44,390 nucleotides of DNA from JBHELT01 sp046262935 (GTDB taxonomy: Bacteria; Actinomycetota; CADDZG01; JAHWKV01): positions 1 through 44,390 of the forward strand of contig JBHELT010000079.1 of NCBI GenBank assembly GCA_046262935.1, read 5' to 3'. Of the stretch, positions 33,031 to 40,559 are shown piece after piece. Position 1 is the stretch's first letter. Each line of letters begins with the position of its first letter. Both the position numbers and the translations under genes were made by a program. The notes beneath the pieces were generated by a model, which did no database searches, was not told the origin of the DNA, and worked only from the letters and a program-made list of their open reading frames with translations.

Positions 33031-33105
33031 CGGGATGTAGCGCAGCTTGGTTAGCGCGCCTGGTTTGGGACCAGGAGGCCGGGAGTTCGAATCTCCCCAT
33101 CCCGA
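33031..33105 (+). tRNA. tRNA-Pro (anticodon TGG)
   Basis: A full cloverleaf: acceptor CGGGATG pairs with CATCCCG; the D-arm has AGCGCAGCTTGGTTAGCGC; the anticodon stem CCTGG/CCAGG encloses TTTGGGA with TGG at positions 34-36; the T-arm has GGGAGTTCGAATCTCCC. The discriminator is A and CCA is not encoded (ACCG). It reads proline CCA codons and related ones. Confidence 0.97.
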
Positions 33106-33153
33106 CCGCCGAGCCGGACCCGACCACCGAGCCGGACCCGACCACCGAGCCGG
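33106..33153 (+). repeat. 18-base tandem repeat right after tRNA-Pro
   Basis: Two and two-thirds copies of an 18-base unit (CCACCGAGCCGGACCCGA with one variant base in the first copy) start at the base after the tRNA discriminator. Each unit ends in CCCGA followed by CC, echoing the tRNA's own 3' end CCCGACC. It may derive from slippage at the tRNA end, or mark an old integration scar. Confidence 0.85.
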
Positions 33154-33195
33154 GCCAGTTGGCGCGGCGGACACCTTGTATCCTCAACTTTGCTC

Positions 33196-33269
<74 letters not shown>

Positions 33270-33308
33270 ATGTCAATCCCATCGGATGCCGCAAGGCAAG
33301 GAGAAGCC

Positions 33309-34679
33309 ATGACCGACCTCACCAAGATCCGCGAATATGTAGCCGCCAACCAGGATCGCTACATCGACTTGCTCAAGCAGGCCTGTTCGATACCAAGCGT
33401 TTCGGCCGAAGGCTCTGGGTTCGAAGAGATGACCGGCTGGTTAGAAGAAAAGCTTCATGATCTAGGGGCAACCGTTACTCACCTGCAGGTGGGCGACTCA
33501 CCCGAAGCACTACTCGCCGAGATCAAAGGTTCGTCTTCGAAAAGAACCTTGATGATCTACGACCATTACGACGTTCAGCCAGTGGATCCGATCGATCTTT
33601 GGGTATCGCCGCCGTTCGAACCAACCATCCGCGACGCCAAACTGTTCGCCCGCGGGGCCGCCGACAACAAGGGGGACCTCGTTGCACGACTATGCGCGCT
33701 CGAAGCATTCAAAGAGCTCGTTGGTGAGCTTCCCTTCGACCTCAAGTTCTTCATCGAGGGTGAAGAAGAATCTGGCAGTGTCAATTTCGAAAATATCTGT
33801 CACACATACGCAGAAGATCTGCGATCGGACGACTGCGTTTGGGAAGGTGGCTGGTTCGATCACGATGGCCGCCCGCAGATGTATTACGGATGCAAGGGGC
33901 TGCTCTATGTTGAGCTGAATCTCAAGCGGTTGAGCGGCGACCAACACTCATCGATCGCGGTCTACACCCCTTCTGCCGCTTGGGAATTGCTGAACGCGAT
34001 CGCATCACTTAAAGATGCAGATGGACGCATCACCATCGAAGGTTTCTACGATGGGATCGTTCAACCCACTGACAAAGAACTCGAACTCATCGAGGCCATC
34101 CCTTTCAATGAAGAAGCTATGAAGCAGAGCCTGGGTATCGATTCATTCATCGGTGGGCTTGCCGGTTCGCAACTTAAGAAGGACATGCTGTACGAACCCA
34201 CTGCGAACATCGCAGGGTTCCATTCCGGATATGGCGTGCCTGGTGCTTCGAAGACCGTTCTGCCTGCCGAGGCCTCGGCGAAGATGGACTTTCGATTGGT
34301 ACCAGACCAGAACTCCGAAGACATCGCAAAGAAACTCCAGATGCATTTCGAGTCGCATGGTTTCGAAGACATCGAGATCAAGGTGCTGAGCGGCGAGAAT
34401 CCATCGCGTTCGTCCATGGATTCGGCGCTCGGCCGGGCCGTCGAGGGAGCGGGGGCCGAATGGTTCGACAAGGCGATGGTCGTTTATCCGTTCATGTGGG
34501 CGACCGGTCCGATGCATCCCATCGCCAAGGGCATCGGGATACCCATCACTTCGCCTCCCGGGGTTGGCAGGCCCGATTCGAACCTTCACGCCCCGAACGA
34601 GAATGCCCGCATCGCCGACTACCTCGACATCATCGGTTTCACGGTCTCTTACTTCGAGCGCTACGGTTTGACCGACTGA
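33309..34679 (+). CDS. M20-family metallopeptidase (dipeptidase-like)
   Basis: A 456-aa zinc peptidase of the M20 family (ArgE/DapE/carnosinase-like). Metal and catalytic residues are all visible: His86 and Asp88 in YDHYDVQP, Asp119 in GAADNKGD, catalytic Glu152/Glu153 in FIEGEEESGS, an Asp in the SDDCVWEGG region, and the last His in RPDSNLHAPNENA. The dimer or lid domain lies between (about 185-345), with FHSGYGVPGASKTVLPAEAS near its end. ATG 33309 is used: it has AAGGAGAAG seven bases before, whereas the longer frame would include tRNA-Gly. Likely cytoplasmic. The exact substrate, a dipeptide or an acylated amino acid, cannot be read from sequence. Confidence 0.93.
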   Translation: MTDLTKIREYVAANQDRYIDLLKQACSIPSVSAEGSGFEEMTGWLEEKLHDLGATVTHLQVGDSPEALLAEIKGSSSKRTLMIYDHYDVQPVDPIDLWVSPPFEPTIRDAKLFARGAADNKGDLVARLCALEAFKELVGELPFDLKFFIEGEEESGSVNFENICHTYAEDLRSDDCVWEGGWFDHDGRPQMYYGCKGLLYVELNLKRLSGDQHSSIAVYTPSAAWELLNAIASLKDADGRITIEGFYDGIVQPTDKELELIEAIPFNEEAMKQSLGIDSFIGGLAGSQLKKDMLYEPTANIAGFHSGYGVPGASKTVLPAEASAKMDFRLVPDQNSEDIAKKLQMHFESHGFEDIEIKVLSGENPSRSSMDSALGRAVEGAGAEWFDKAMVVYPFMWATGPMHPIAKGIGIPITSPPGVGRPDSNLHAPNENARIADYLDIIGFTVSYFERYGLTD

Positions 34680-34863
34680 CGTGCTGACCCAGGACTTCCC
34701 CGACCGGGCCTTTGCGGTATAAGCTCGGGCCACTTCCCCAGAATCGGTGGTACGGTCTGGCGGGTAAAAACACATCCGTGTAATTCTTCCTGCTAGACTG
34801 CCGCCGACCAAGCTGTGTCCGGTTTGGGCATAAGTCTTAGACATAAGGGGAGAAACAGGCGGT

Positions 34864-35331
34864 ATGAATATGCGCGCTGCATCCGTGTTGGGCGCCGCCA
34901 TCGCCTTATTGTTCGTGGGTGCGATCCTGGCTCTTACCATCGGGCCACACAAAGGCACTCCAACGGCCACCCCGAGTTCGACCGACCTTTCCCCGAGTCC
35001 CGACGAGAGCCCCACGCTGGCGGCAGGAAGCCCCTCGCCGCAATCGACTTTCACGTTCCCTGGGAGCCCGGCCCCCAACGCGAGCGGGGGCCAGACGGCG
35101 GTGGCCAATTCCCCGGCCCCCTTCGCCAGTGGCAGGGCCGCCTCGCCATCGCCTTCGCCCTTTCCTTCGCCTTCAGCGTCGCCGACCACATCGACTGAAG
35201 CATCCGGCACCAACAAACCCGCTGTCACGGGCCCTGAGATACCAGGGTTCATAGGTCTGATCCCATTGCTAGCGGGCATCGGTGGCGGAGTCTTGACGAA
35301 AAGGTACGGGAGAGACCGGGCGACCAACTAG
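34864..35331 (+). CDS. Ser/Pro/Thr-rich exported protein with two terminal membrane segments
   Basis: The 155-aa protein has an N-terminal membrane or signal segment (ASVLGAAIALLFVGAILALT) and a ~90-residue low-complexity stretch of Ser, Pro, Thr and Ala (SPSPSPFPSPSASPTTS). A C-terminal hydrophobic helix (GFIGLIPLLAGIGGGVLTK) ends in a basic tail RYGRDRATN. The C-terminal layout of a short motif (PEIPGF), hydrophobic helix and basic end resembles cell-surface sorting tails. No LPXTG is present. A purine-rich AAGGGGAGAAA lies 9-19 bases before the ATG. The 184 bases before it contain no gene that I can see. Probably a surface stalk or spacer protein. Confidence 0.7.
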   Translation: MNMRAASVLGAAIALLFVGAILALTIGPHKGTPTATPSSTDLSPSPDESPTLAAGSPSPQSTFTFPGSPAPNASGGQTAVANSPAPFASGRAASPSPSPFPSPSASPTTSTEASGTNKPAVTGPEIPGFIGLIPLLAGIGGGVLTKRYGRDRATN

Positions 35332-35346
35332 CCGAGAGTTGAGCCG

Positions 35347-35352
35347 TAGTGT
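35347..35352 (+). promoter_or_regulatory. Candidate -10 box for the MFS gene
   Basis: TAGTGT fits TANNNT; its last T is 8 bases from ATG 35360, so the message may be leaderless. No ribosome site better than CCGGG precedes the ATG. Confidence 0.3.
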
Positions 35353-35359
35353 CACCGGG

Positions 35360-36544
35360 ATGACCACGCAATCAACCGAAACCCAGGTCGAGTCACCCTA
35401 TGGCTGGGCGGTCGTTGCCGGTGCGTTCGCAGTAAACGCGGTCGGCTTCGGGATCCTTTATTCCTTCACGGTCTTCTTCGGCCCGATCCTCAAAGAGTTC
35501 GGCGGGGGCCGTGGAGGCGTTTCGGTTATCGCATCGATCGCCGCTGCCTTGATGCTTGGAACCGGAGGGATCGTCGGTCGTCTGGCGGACCGCGTTGGGA
35601 CCCGGCGGATGATCGTTTCCGGATCGATCCTGGTCGTCACCGGACTCCTGCTGGCATCGATCTCTAAGCAGATCTGGCAGGTCTACCTTTCTTATGGGTT
35701 GTTGCTCGGCGTTGGAGTGGGCTCTTGCTTTCTACCGTCGAACGCTGCGGTTGGTCAGTGGTTCTCGAAACGCAGGGGTCTTGCAACAGGCATCGCAGTC
35801 GCCGGTTCCGGAGTCGGCTCGGTCATCATCGCTCCCCTGTCGCAATCGTTGATCGCCGCCCACGATTGGCGGGTCGCGGTGCGCATCATCGCGGCGGGGG
35901 GCTTCGTCGTCCTTCTACTTGCTGCGACCGTCGTCAAGGAAAAGGGGAGCCGTGGGGCAACTGGGGATCTGTCGGACATAAGACGAAACCGCACCTTCCG
36001 GATCTTGTACGTTGCAGCGTTCGTCGCTTCGTACGGTTACTGGGTTCCATTCGTGCACATCGTTCCTTACGCACGCGACAAAGGGCTCTCGGCATCGTCG
36101 GCCGCATTCTTGGTGTCTGTCATGGGAGTTTCCAACATCATCGGACGGGTCGTTCTGGGAAGTGTTGCCGACCGCTTCGGTCGAAGACGCATCATCCAAG
36201 TCGCGTTGGCGGCGATGTCGGTGTCGATATTGACTTGGCCGATGGCGCGATCCGAATCGACCATCGTCTGGTTCGCCGCGGCCTACGGCTTCTTCGCCGG
36301 TACATTCATCTCTTTGCTATTCGCAGTAACCGCGGATTACTTCGGCATCAAGCGTCTCGCAGGGGTAACGGGAATGCTGAACACCGCAGCCGCGTTCGGC
36401 ACATTGATCGGTGCGCCCGCGAGCGGACTGTTATTCGATGCCACGGGCAGCTACACCTTGGCGATACTGATCGCGGGGGCCTCGATGGTCATGGGGACCG
36501 CGGTGATGCTGAGGCTACCGCCGGAGGCTGCAACCGCTACCTAA
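35360..36544 (+). CDS. MFS transporter, monocarboxylate/oxalate-formate antiporter-like
   Basis: A 394-aa major facilitator with twelve predicted helices. After a short N-terminus (YGWAVVAGAFAVNAVGFGI) the loop 2-3 motif GRLADRVGTRRM is present; helix 4-5 carries LGVGVGSCFLPSNAAVGQWF and SKRRGLATGIAVAGSGVG, and the second half repeats the loop motif as GSVADRFGRRRI. The FSKRRGLATGIAVAGSGVG block is typical of the monocarboxylate/OFA branch, which moves small organic anions with protons. The exact substrate is unknown. It starts 29 bases after the surface protein gene and converges with the regulator gene to its right. Confidence 0.9.
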   Translation: MTTQSTETQVESPYGWAVVAGAFAVNAVGFGILYSFTVFFGPILKEFGGGRGGVSVIASIAAALMLGTGGIVGRLADRVGTRRMIVSGSILVVTGLLLASISKQIWQVYLSYGLLLGVGVGSCFLPSNAAVGQWFSKRRGLATGIAVAGSGVGSVIIAPLSQSLIAAHDWRVAVRIIAAGGFVVLLLAATVVKEKGSRGATGDLSDIRRNRTFRILYVAAFVASYGYWVPFVHIVPYARDKGLSASSAAFLVSVMGVSNIIGRVVLGSVADRFGRRRIIQVALAAMSVSILTWPMARSESTIVWFAAAYGFFAGTFISLLFAVTADYFGIKRLAGVTGMLNTAAAFGTLIGAPASGLLFDATGSYTLAILIAGASMVMGTAVMLRLPPEAATAT

Positions 36545-36611
36545 CAAGTGGGGCCGCATGTTAGAAGGGCGACTCCGCCGGATCTCATGCTTCGGTTCTA
36601 TAAGCGACGGA

Positions 36612-36639
36612 CGCGCGACACGAACGGCCACGTCGCGCG
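36612..36639. terminator. Bidirectional hairpin between convergent genes
   Basis: CGCGCGAC and GTCGCGCG form a perfect 8-base stem around a 12-base loop, midway between the MFS stop and the stop of the minus-strand regulator. There is no T-run. The position favours a shared terminator. Confidence 0.5.
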
Positions 36640-36649
36640 CTTGGGCGGC

Positions 36650-37636
36650 TTAGCCGTTGTGCAGCGGAGCGATGACGTGGTCCGGCTGATTCGAAGCAAG
36701 CTTTGCCACCGGGATGAGAGCGTCACGCAACTCCGTGACCGTGCCCGGTCCGAACCGTTCACGCCAATCCTCTTCTACTGCAGCCAAGCGGGCTGGATGG
36801 TGCTGCATCACGGCTAGGCCGCGGTCGGTGAGGGCAACGAGCTTGCGGCGCGCATCAGCGGGATCGCGCGACACGGTGGCGATGAGATGGCGTTCCAACA
36901 ATGACTTTCCGTTCCCGGCGATCCCATGCTCCCCTGGTACTTCGGCGAGTGGTCTAGGTTCGGCACCTAGGTGACAAAGGACGGTGGCAGTGCTGGCGAG
37001 GGGCCATGGGAAATGGCTCTCGTAATCGATGGTGAAAGCCATGAGCGTCTGCGAGAGCAGCGCGGTGAGCGGAAGCGAAGACACCGTGTCGCCGTCGTCG
37101 CGCGGGACCGGCGACCAGTCGATGCCGTGTGCGGGAATGCCGGTCTTCTTGGGGGGTTTAACGAATGAGCCACCGATGGCACTCGGGTCGGCTGCTCCGT
37201 AACTCGCCGGGAAATGCGGCAGCTCAAACGGCAGTTGGCGGACAAGGCCCTCAAGCACCATACGCATCCGAATGTGCTCTTTCGCGGCATCGAGGGCGGC
37301 CAACCGCGTCGGCCAGATATTGGCCGCAGCGAGGCCGAGTTCGGCAAGCTGCACCTGCCGCTTCTTGCCATCGCCTTCCGAGACACTTATCCAGCCACGG
37401 CGCGCTGCGCCAGTCACTGCTGCCGTCGCCAGGCGGCGCGAGAGCCGCGCGGCGCTGGGTAGTGCACTCTCGGAAATTCCGTCCGGGCCGACATCGGAAA
37501 CGCAGCGCAGCACGTTCGACCAAACGGCGAGCGAGGGTACTGCATGGCCCGCGTCCGCCGATTGCATCTCCGTCGCGAAATGCCCAAGCACGCGAGACAA
37601 AAGCACCGGCAGCGAGAGAGTTTCAAGCGACCTCAA
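36650..37636 (-). CDS. Tandem winged-helix (MarR-like) regulator
   Basis: A 328-aa protein containing two similar halves. Each has an N-terminal helix (LPVLLSRVLGHFATEM; LPLTALLSQTLMAFTIDYE), a winged-helix core with a recognition-type segment (LSRRLATAAVTGAARRGWI; GNGKSLLERHLIATVSRDP) and a wing followed by a LT-x-x-G-type end (VALTDRGLAVMQHHPARLAA). This looks like an internally duplicated MarR-type regulator. It is clearly richer in G+C than its neighbours, suggesting acquisition from another source. The TTG start overlaps the Cys-rich gene stop (TTGA), so the pair is coupled. The ligand is unknown. Confidence 0.75.
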   Translation of the reverse strand: MRSLETLSLPVLLSRVLGHFATEMQSADAGHAVPSLAVWSNVLRCVSDVGPDGISESALPSAARLSRRLATAAVTGAARRGWISVSEGDGKKRQVQLAELGLAAANIWPTRLAALDAAKEHIRMRMVLEGLVRQLPFELPHFPASYGAADPSAIGGSFVKPPKKTGIPAHGIDWSPVPRDDGDTVSSLPLTALLSQTLMAFTIDYESHFPWPLASTATVLCHLGAEPRPLAEVPGEHGIAGNGKSLLERHLIATVSRDPADARRKLVALTDRGLAVMQHHPARLAAVEEDWRERFGPGTVTELRDALIPVAKLASNQPDHVIAPLHNG

Positions 37637-37935
37637 AGCCGCGCTCGCTTTCCCTGATCAACGTAGTGAAGCAGGGATGCGTCTTCCTCAGTACATTCGC
37701 AGGAGATTATTTGGCCTTTGCACCGTGGACATCGCTCCCAATCACAGCCGAAATGGTGGAAACCTCCAGCAAGCACGCCGCAGTCATGACAGGCGTGGCC
37801 GTGAGGGACGGCGGGTACGTTGGGCTCGGCGCCGTAGTAAATCCGTTCGTAGTCATCCCCTTTGAGTCTTATCGCCGGGTGAGTACACGAAGCTCCTTCG
37901 GTCATCTCCTGGTTGCAGTCCTCACACTTAGCCAT
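37633..37935 (-). CDS. Small zinc-ribbon-like Cys/His protein
   Basis: A 100-aa protein with paired Cys motifs through its length: MAKCEDCNQEM, SCTHP, GHACHDCGVLAGGFHHFGCD, CPRCKGQIISCEC. The spacing suggests two zinc-binding knuckles. The block HDCGV-GGFHHFGCDWERCPRC is familiar from small uncharacterised bacterial proteins. Function is unknown. It directly precedes and overlaps the tandem winged-helix gene. It shares only Cys-richness, not sequence, with the protein at 2268-2663. Confidence 0.75.
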   Translation of the reverse strand: MAKCEDCNQEMTEGASCTHPAIRLKGDDYERIYYGAEPNVPAVPHGHACHDCGVLAGGFHHFGCDWERCPRCKGQIISCECTEEDASLLHYVDQGKRARL

Positions 37936-38053
37936 CGCTTCCCCACCTCTCTTGTCGAAAATGTATTGCGGTAATCAAAGCAGTTGGGTACGACAAACTG
38001 AGAAGGGTGGCGGTGATTCGGCCGAAACAAACGATCCCGTGGCAATCGCACCG

Positions 38054-38458
38054 TTAGTGCATGAGCAGGTCGAGAAACTGAGTCGGAGAGTAGATCGGCA
38101 GGGAACCCTCGAGATCCAGAAGATCCTTGTCCCCCGTAACTATCACAGCTGACTGACTCGCAGCCAGAGCCAAGATGTAGTCGTCCTTCGGATCTCGGGA
38201 ACGAACAGCCGGTGGGTCGGATGGGTCATCGACGAATATTCCGGAGAGTCGAAGGAGCGTGATGAAGTTCTCTGAATCTTCCTCGGTCACTCGCTTTCGA
38301 ATCTTCGGATAGCGAAGCGTCTTCTCGAGTTCGTTTAGGAGTGCTGGGGAAACGACTAGGTCAAAGGCTCCGTGGAGCCACTCAAGCAAGATCTTCCCCG
38401 TGCCCTCTCGTGAAAAAAGGGAGGAGACGAGGACGTTCGGATCGAGGACCCCCTTCAA
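38054..38458 (-). CDS. PIN-domain toxin, VapC-like
   Basis: A 134-aa PIN-domain ribonuclease of the PIN_3 type. Acidic active-site residues are in the expected places: Asp6 (VLDPNVLVSS), Glu43/Glu45 (LLNELEKTL), Asp93 (RDPKDDYILALA) and Asp110/Asp112 (IVTGDKDLL). The start is TTG, one base after the antitoxin stop. PIN toxins cleave tRNA or rRNA and are held in check by the paired antitoxin. The pair is typical of horizontally moving VapBC modules. Confidence 0.88.
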   Translation of the reverse strand: MKGVLDPNVLVSSLFSREGTGKILLEWLHGAFDLVVSPALLNELEKTLRYPKIRKRVTEEDSENFITLLRLSGIFVDDPSDPPAVRSRDPKDDYILALAASQSAVIVTGDKDLLDLEGSLPIYSPTQFLDLLMH

Positions 38459-38459
38459 A

Positions 38460-38690
38460 TCAAGTTCGGCGACGTCGCCCGGCGCGTTGACCCTCCAAAG
38501 CCAGTTTCATTGCTTCTTCTTCTGACAGATCCGCCCGCGACCAGATCCTGTCGAGGAGATCGAGGCCCAGGTCCCGGCTAAGGGCTTCCTCGATGACTTG
38601 GCTATCGCCCTTACCCGCGCGCGCCGCCCGAACTTTGACTGCCCGCCAAACTTCTTCATCAATCGTGAGAGTCGTGCGTATCTTCGCCAT
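38460..38690 (-). CDS. Ribbon-helix-helix-type antitoxin paired with the PIN toxin
   Basis: A 76-aa protein. The N-terminus MAKIRTTLTIDEEVWRAVKV has the strand-then-helix pattern of ribbon-helix-helix DNA-binding antitoxins, and a following AARAGKGDSQVIEEAL helix completes it. The charged C-terminus (ADLSEEEAMKLALEGQRAGR) would wrap the toxin. A GGAGG-type ribosome site precedes ATG 38690. It is first in the pair, as usual, and probably represses its own promoter. Confidence 0.85.
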   Translation of the reverse strand: MAKIRTTLTIDEEVWRAVKVRAARAGKGDSQVIEEALSRDLGLDLLDRIWSRADLSEEEAMKLALEGQRAGRRRRT

Positions 38691-38857
38691 CTGTCCTGCC
38701 TCCAGCCCTCATGGTAGCGTCAGGCTCATCTTTACATCAAGGTGCTGAGATGCTGTCATCACCTGCGCGCGTCTTTTCCAGCCCCAACAGGAAGGCTAAA
38801 GGTGGGCTTTACCGGCAGGTCTAGCTAGCCAGCGATTTCGTGCCTACGGCGAGCGGT

Positions 38858-39700
38858 TCACCAAGCGACTGCGTTTACCGTCATCCCGGGGAATCGGTAC
38901 TCGCCATCCGTGAGGAATGTGGCTGCCTGTTGAATCACTGCTTCTCTCACCTCCGCCACTTCTTCCTCGCTCATATCTTTCAGCATTATCGAGATGGCGC
39001 CGGCGATCTGGCTATAGAAAGACCACAGTTCGTCCTGGCTCTTGAACCTCCATGGAACCGGCACCTGCTCGACCTCCCAGTGATCGAATCCGGCCACCGA
39101 AAGCATTGGTTCGATCCTCGAAGCCGATGACATAGAGAAGATGCTGCCGGGCGCATCGGGGTCAGGCAGTTCGATCTTGCCCAGGTTCACCATCACCATG
39201 CCGGCCATCGTCGCCCAAGGATTGTCTGCAGGGGTCCCCCAAACAGAAAACACTAGTCTTCCTCCAGGCTTGAGGACGCGTCTGGTTTCGCTCAGGGCTT
39301 TAGATGGGTCCATCATTAGCATGTAGCCCCACCGACAGAGGGCGCCATCGACGGAGTCTTCGGGAAGATCCATCCGCTCTGCGTCCATCCTGCGGAATTC
39401 GATATTGGTAAGCCCAAGGTTGACTGCGGTCTTCTCCGCTACTTCGACCATGCTTGACGAGAAGTCGGTCGAGATGAGCTTTCCGCTATCTCCCACCAGC
39501 TTCGCAGCTACGAAACCGGTCCAGCCAGGGCCGGCGGCGATATCCAACACTGTGTCGCCGGGATTCGGGGCGAGCTTGTCGACCATCCACTCCCCGAGTC
39601 CACGGGTCGTCTCCCACATGTAGTCGGCTTGGTCATGCCATCCGGCGGCCATCTCGTCCCATATAGCGAGACTCTTGGCCCTCATGTCACTTTGATCCAT
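38858..39700 (-). CDS. Class I SAM-dependent methyltransferase
   Basis: A 280-aa methyltransferase. Motif I VLDIAAGPGW is at residues 51-60, motif II LISTDFSSSMVEVAEKTA follows, then RRMDAERMDLPEDSVDGALC and the post-motif III segment SETRRVLKPGGRLVFSVWG. The overall pattern is UbiE/Methyltransf_11-like. The substrate is unknown: UbiE-like enzymes act on quinones, but many accessory ones modify secondary metabolites or lipids. The C-terminal helical part (LWSFYSQIAGAISIML) would form the substrate pocket. Its ATG lies within the 3' end of the HicB-like gene (14-base overlap). Confidence 0.87.
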   Translation of the reverse strand: MDQSDMRAKSLAIWDEMAAGWHDQADYMWETTRGLGEWMVDKLAPNPGDTVLDIAAGPGWTGFVAAKLVGDSGKLISTDFSSSMVEVAEKTAVNLGLTNIEFRRMDAERMDLPEDSVDGALCRWGYMLMMDPSKALSETRRVLKPGGRLVFSVWGTPADNPWATMAGMVMVNLGKIELPDPDAPGSIFSMSSASRIEPMLSVAGFDHWEVEQVPVPWRFKSQDELWSFYSQIAGAISIMLKDMSEEEVAEVREAVIQQAATFLTDGEYRFPGMTVNAVAW

Positions 39701-40055
39701 CGTCTTCCCCCATGGTCGTGTCGTTGTTTGAAGTCAAACACATCTCCGAGTCTTCTTTTCTACTATCGAACATCGTCCTGCCAACCTCTGGAGAAGGAGA
39801 AGCGCGCTTGCTCTGAGAACGACCAAGAGGCAGGCCACTCGCGCAGTCAGCGAGCAAGCTTGCGCGGACGGGGGCTGGGATAGCTCTCCCCTGCGCTTTG
39901 GCCTCTTCAAGCCAGAGTTGTCTAGCTTTAAGGACTTGGGCGAGAGCTTCCTGAGGACTGGTCCCGAAAGCGGAGCAGTATTGAAGTTCGGGGATGTCGG
40001 CGATATAGCCCCCGTCCTCTTCGATATAGAAGATCGTGATTTCGTAGTCACTCAT
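39687..40055 (-). CDS. HicB-like antitoxin, apparently without a toxin partner
   Basis: The first ~65 residues match the HicB-like partial RNase H fold: YEITIFYIEEDGGYIADIPE, then CSAFGTSPQEALAQVLKARQ and LWLEEAKAQGRAIPAP. The C-terminal ~55 residues are Ser/Arg-rich and unlike the family, so the original stop may have been lost. No HicA-like gene is adjacent. The neighbours are a small Pro-rich peptide upstream and the methyltransferase downstream. HicB proteins of this short type also occur alone. Confidence 0.7.
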   Translation of the reverse strand: MSDYEITIFYIEEDGGYIADIPELQYCSAFGTSPQEALAQVLKARQLWLEEAKAQGRAIPAPVRASLLADCASGLPLGRSQSKRASPSPEVGRTMFDSRKEDSEMCLTSNNDTTMGEDDGSK

Positions 40056-40126
40056 CTCGAGCCTCGATGTCTAGATGGTACTTGTCTAGGAGAGACGAAT
40101 TCAGACTCGTAGGCCCATTGAGTTGG

Positions 40127-40297
40127 TTACTTCGACTTGCGCTTTGTCTCGCGCGGCTTTTGACTCCGCTCGAAATACGTGATCAGCTCGGGATCTGGCT
40201 GAAAGGGCGGGGGTTCATCCTTAGGCGAGGTTTCAGGTACGGAGTCCTGATGCTGATCGTTCTGCGGATCGTCTGGTTTTCCATGCTCTTCGCTCAT
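40127..40297 (-). CDS. Small Pro-rich peptide with LITY-ER motif, cassette B copy 1
   Basis: A 56-aa acidic and Pro-rich protein: MSEEHGKPDDPQNDQHQDSV, then PETSPKDEPPPFQPDPELIT, then a basic end. The segment PDPELITYFERSQKP is repeated almost exactly (PDRDLITYIERGKRP) in the peptide at 44032-44190. A perfect ribosome site GAGGAGG overlaps the stop of the membrane gene upstream (TGAGGAGG), 5 bases before ATG 40297. The N-terminal half is probably disordered, leaving the conserved C-terminal motif as the functional part. No family recognised. Membership in a duplicated two-gene cassette is the main evidence that it is real. Confidence 0.75.
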   Translation of the reverse strand: MSEEHGKPDDPQNDQHQDSVPETSPKDEPPPFQPDPELITYFERSQKPRETKRKSK

Positions 40298-40307
40298 TAG
40301 GACCTCC

Positions 40308-40499
40308 TCACCGCCATGGTACCAAGCCAGCGAGTATTGCCAGAGTCAGGAAAACGAATGCAGCCTTTAGCCAACGAGCTTTGACCTTCAACTGATCCGA
40401 TATCTCTTCGACCATCTGGATATGTGTATCTAGGAGCACCCGGATCGTGAATCGAACGTCGGACTGCAGATACTTCTCTCGAAGTCGACGCACTCTCAT
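40308..40499 (-). CDS. Helical membrane protein, cassette A copy 1
   Basis: From ATG 40499 the protein is 63 aa. It has RRLREKYLQSDVRFT, a helix VLLDTHIQMVEEISDQLKVK and a final membrane segment WLKAAFVFLTLAILAGL. The same pattern recurs at 44207-44390 (LREKYLRADSAFT, LLDSQLEMSEEAALINARK, then a membrane helix). The frame stays open upstream and includes another hydrophobic stretch (SSLAVCASLCAVGAA), so a two-helix membrane protein with a later-lost start is likely. Upstream it fuses in frame with a truncated DprA-like SLOG segment. It resembles small actinobacterial two-helix membrane proteins, including SLOG-associated effector types. That link is inference. Confidence 0.65.
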   Translation of the reverse strand: MRVRRLREKYLQSDVRFTIRVLLDTHIQMVEEISDQLKVKARWLKAAFVFLTLAILAGLVPWR

Positions 40500-40559
40500 C
40501 GCGGCATAGTTCCGCGGTGCAGCTGCCCCCACTGCGCAAAGCGAGGCGCAAACAGCCAA

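Noticed and set aside
34143..35327. A 394-codon open frame on the minus strand across the M20 peptidase and surface-protein genes
   Set aside because: Its composition follows the antisense of two well-supported plus-strand genes, and it has no recognisable domain or ribosome site.
40067..40300. Plus-strand 77-codon frame rich in Leu and Arg
   Set aside because: It is the antisense of the LITY-ER peptide, which has a perfect ribosome site and a paralogue at 44032.
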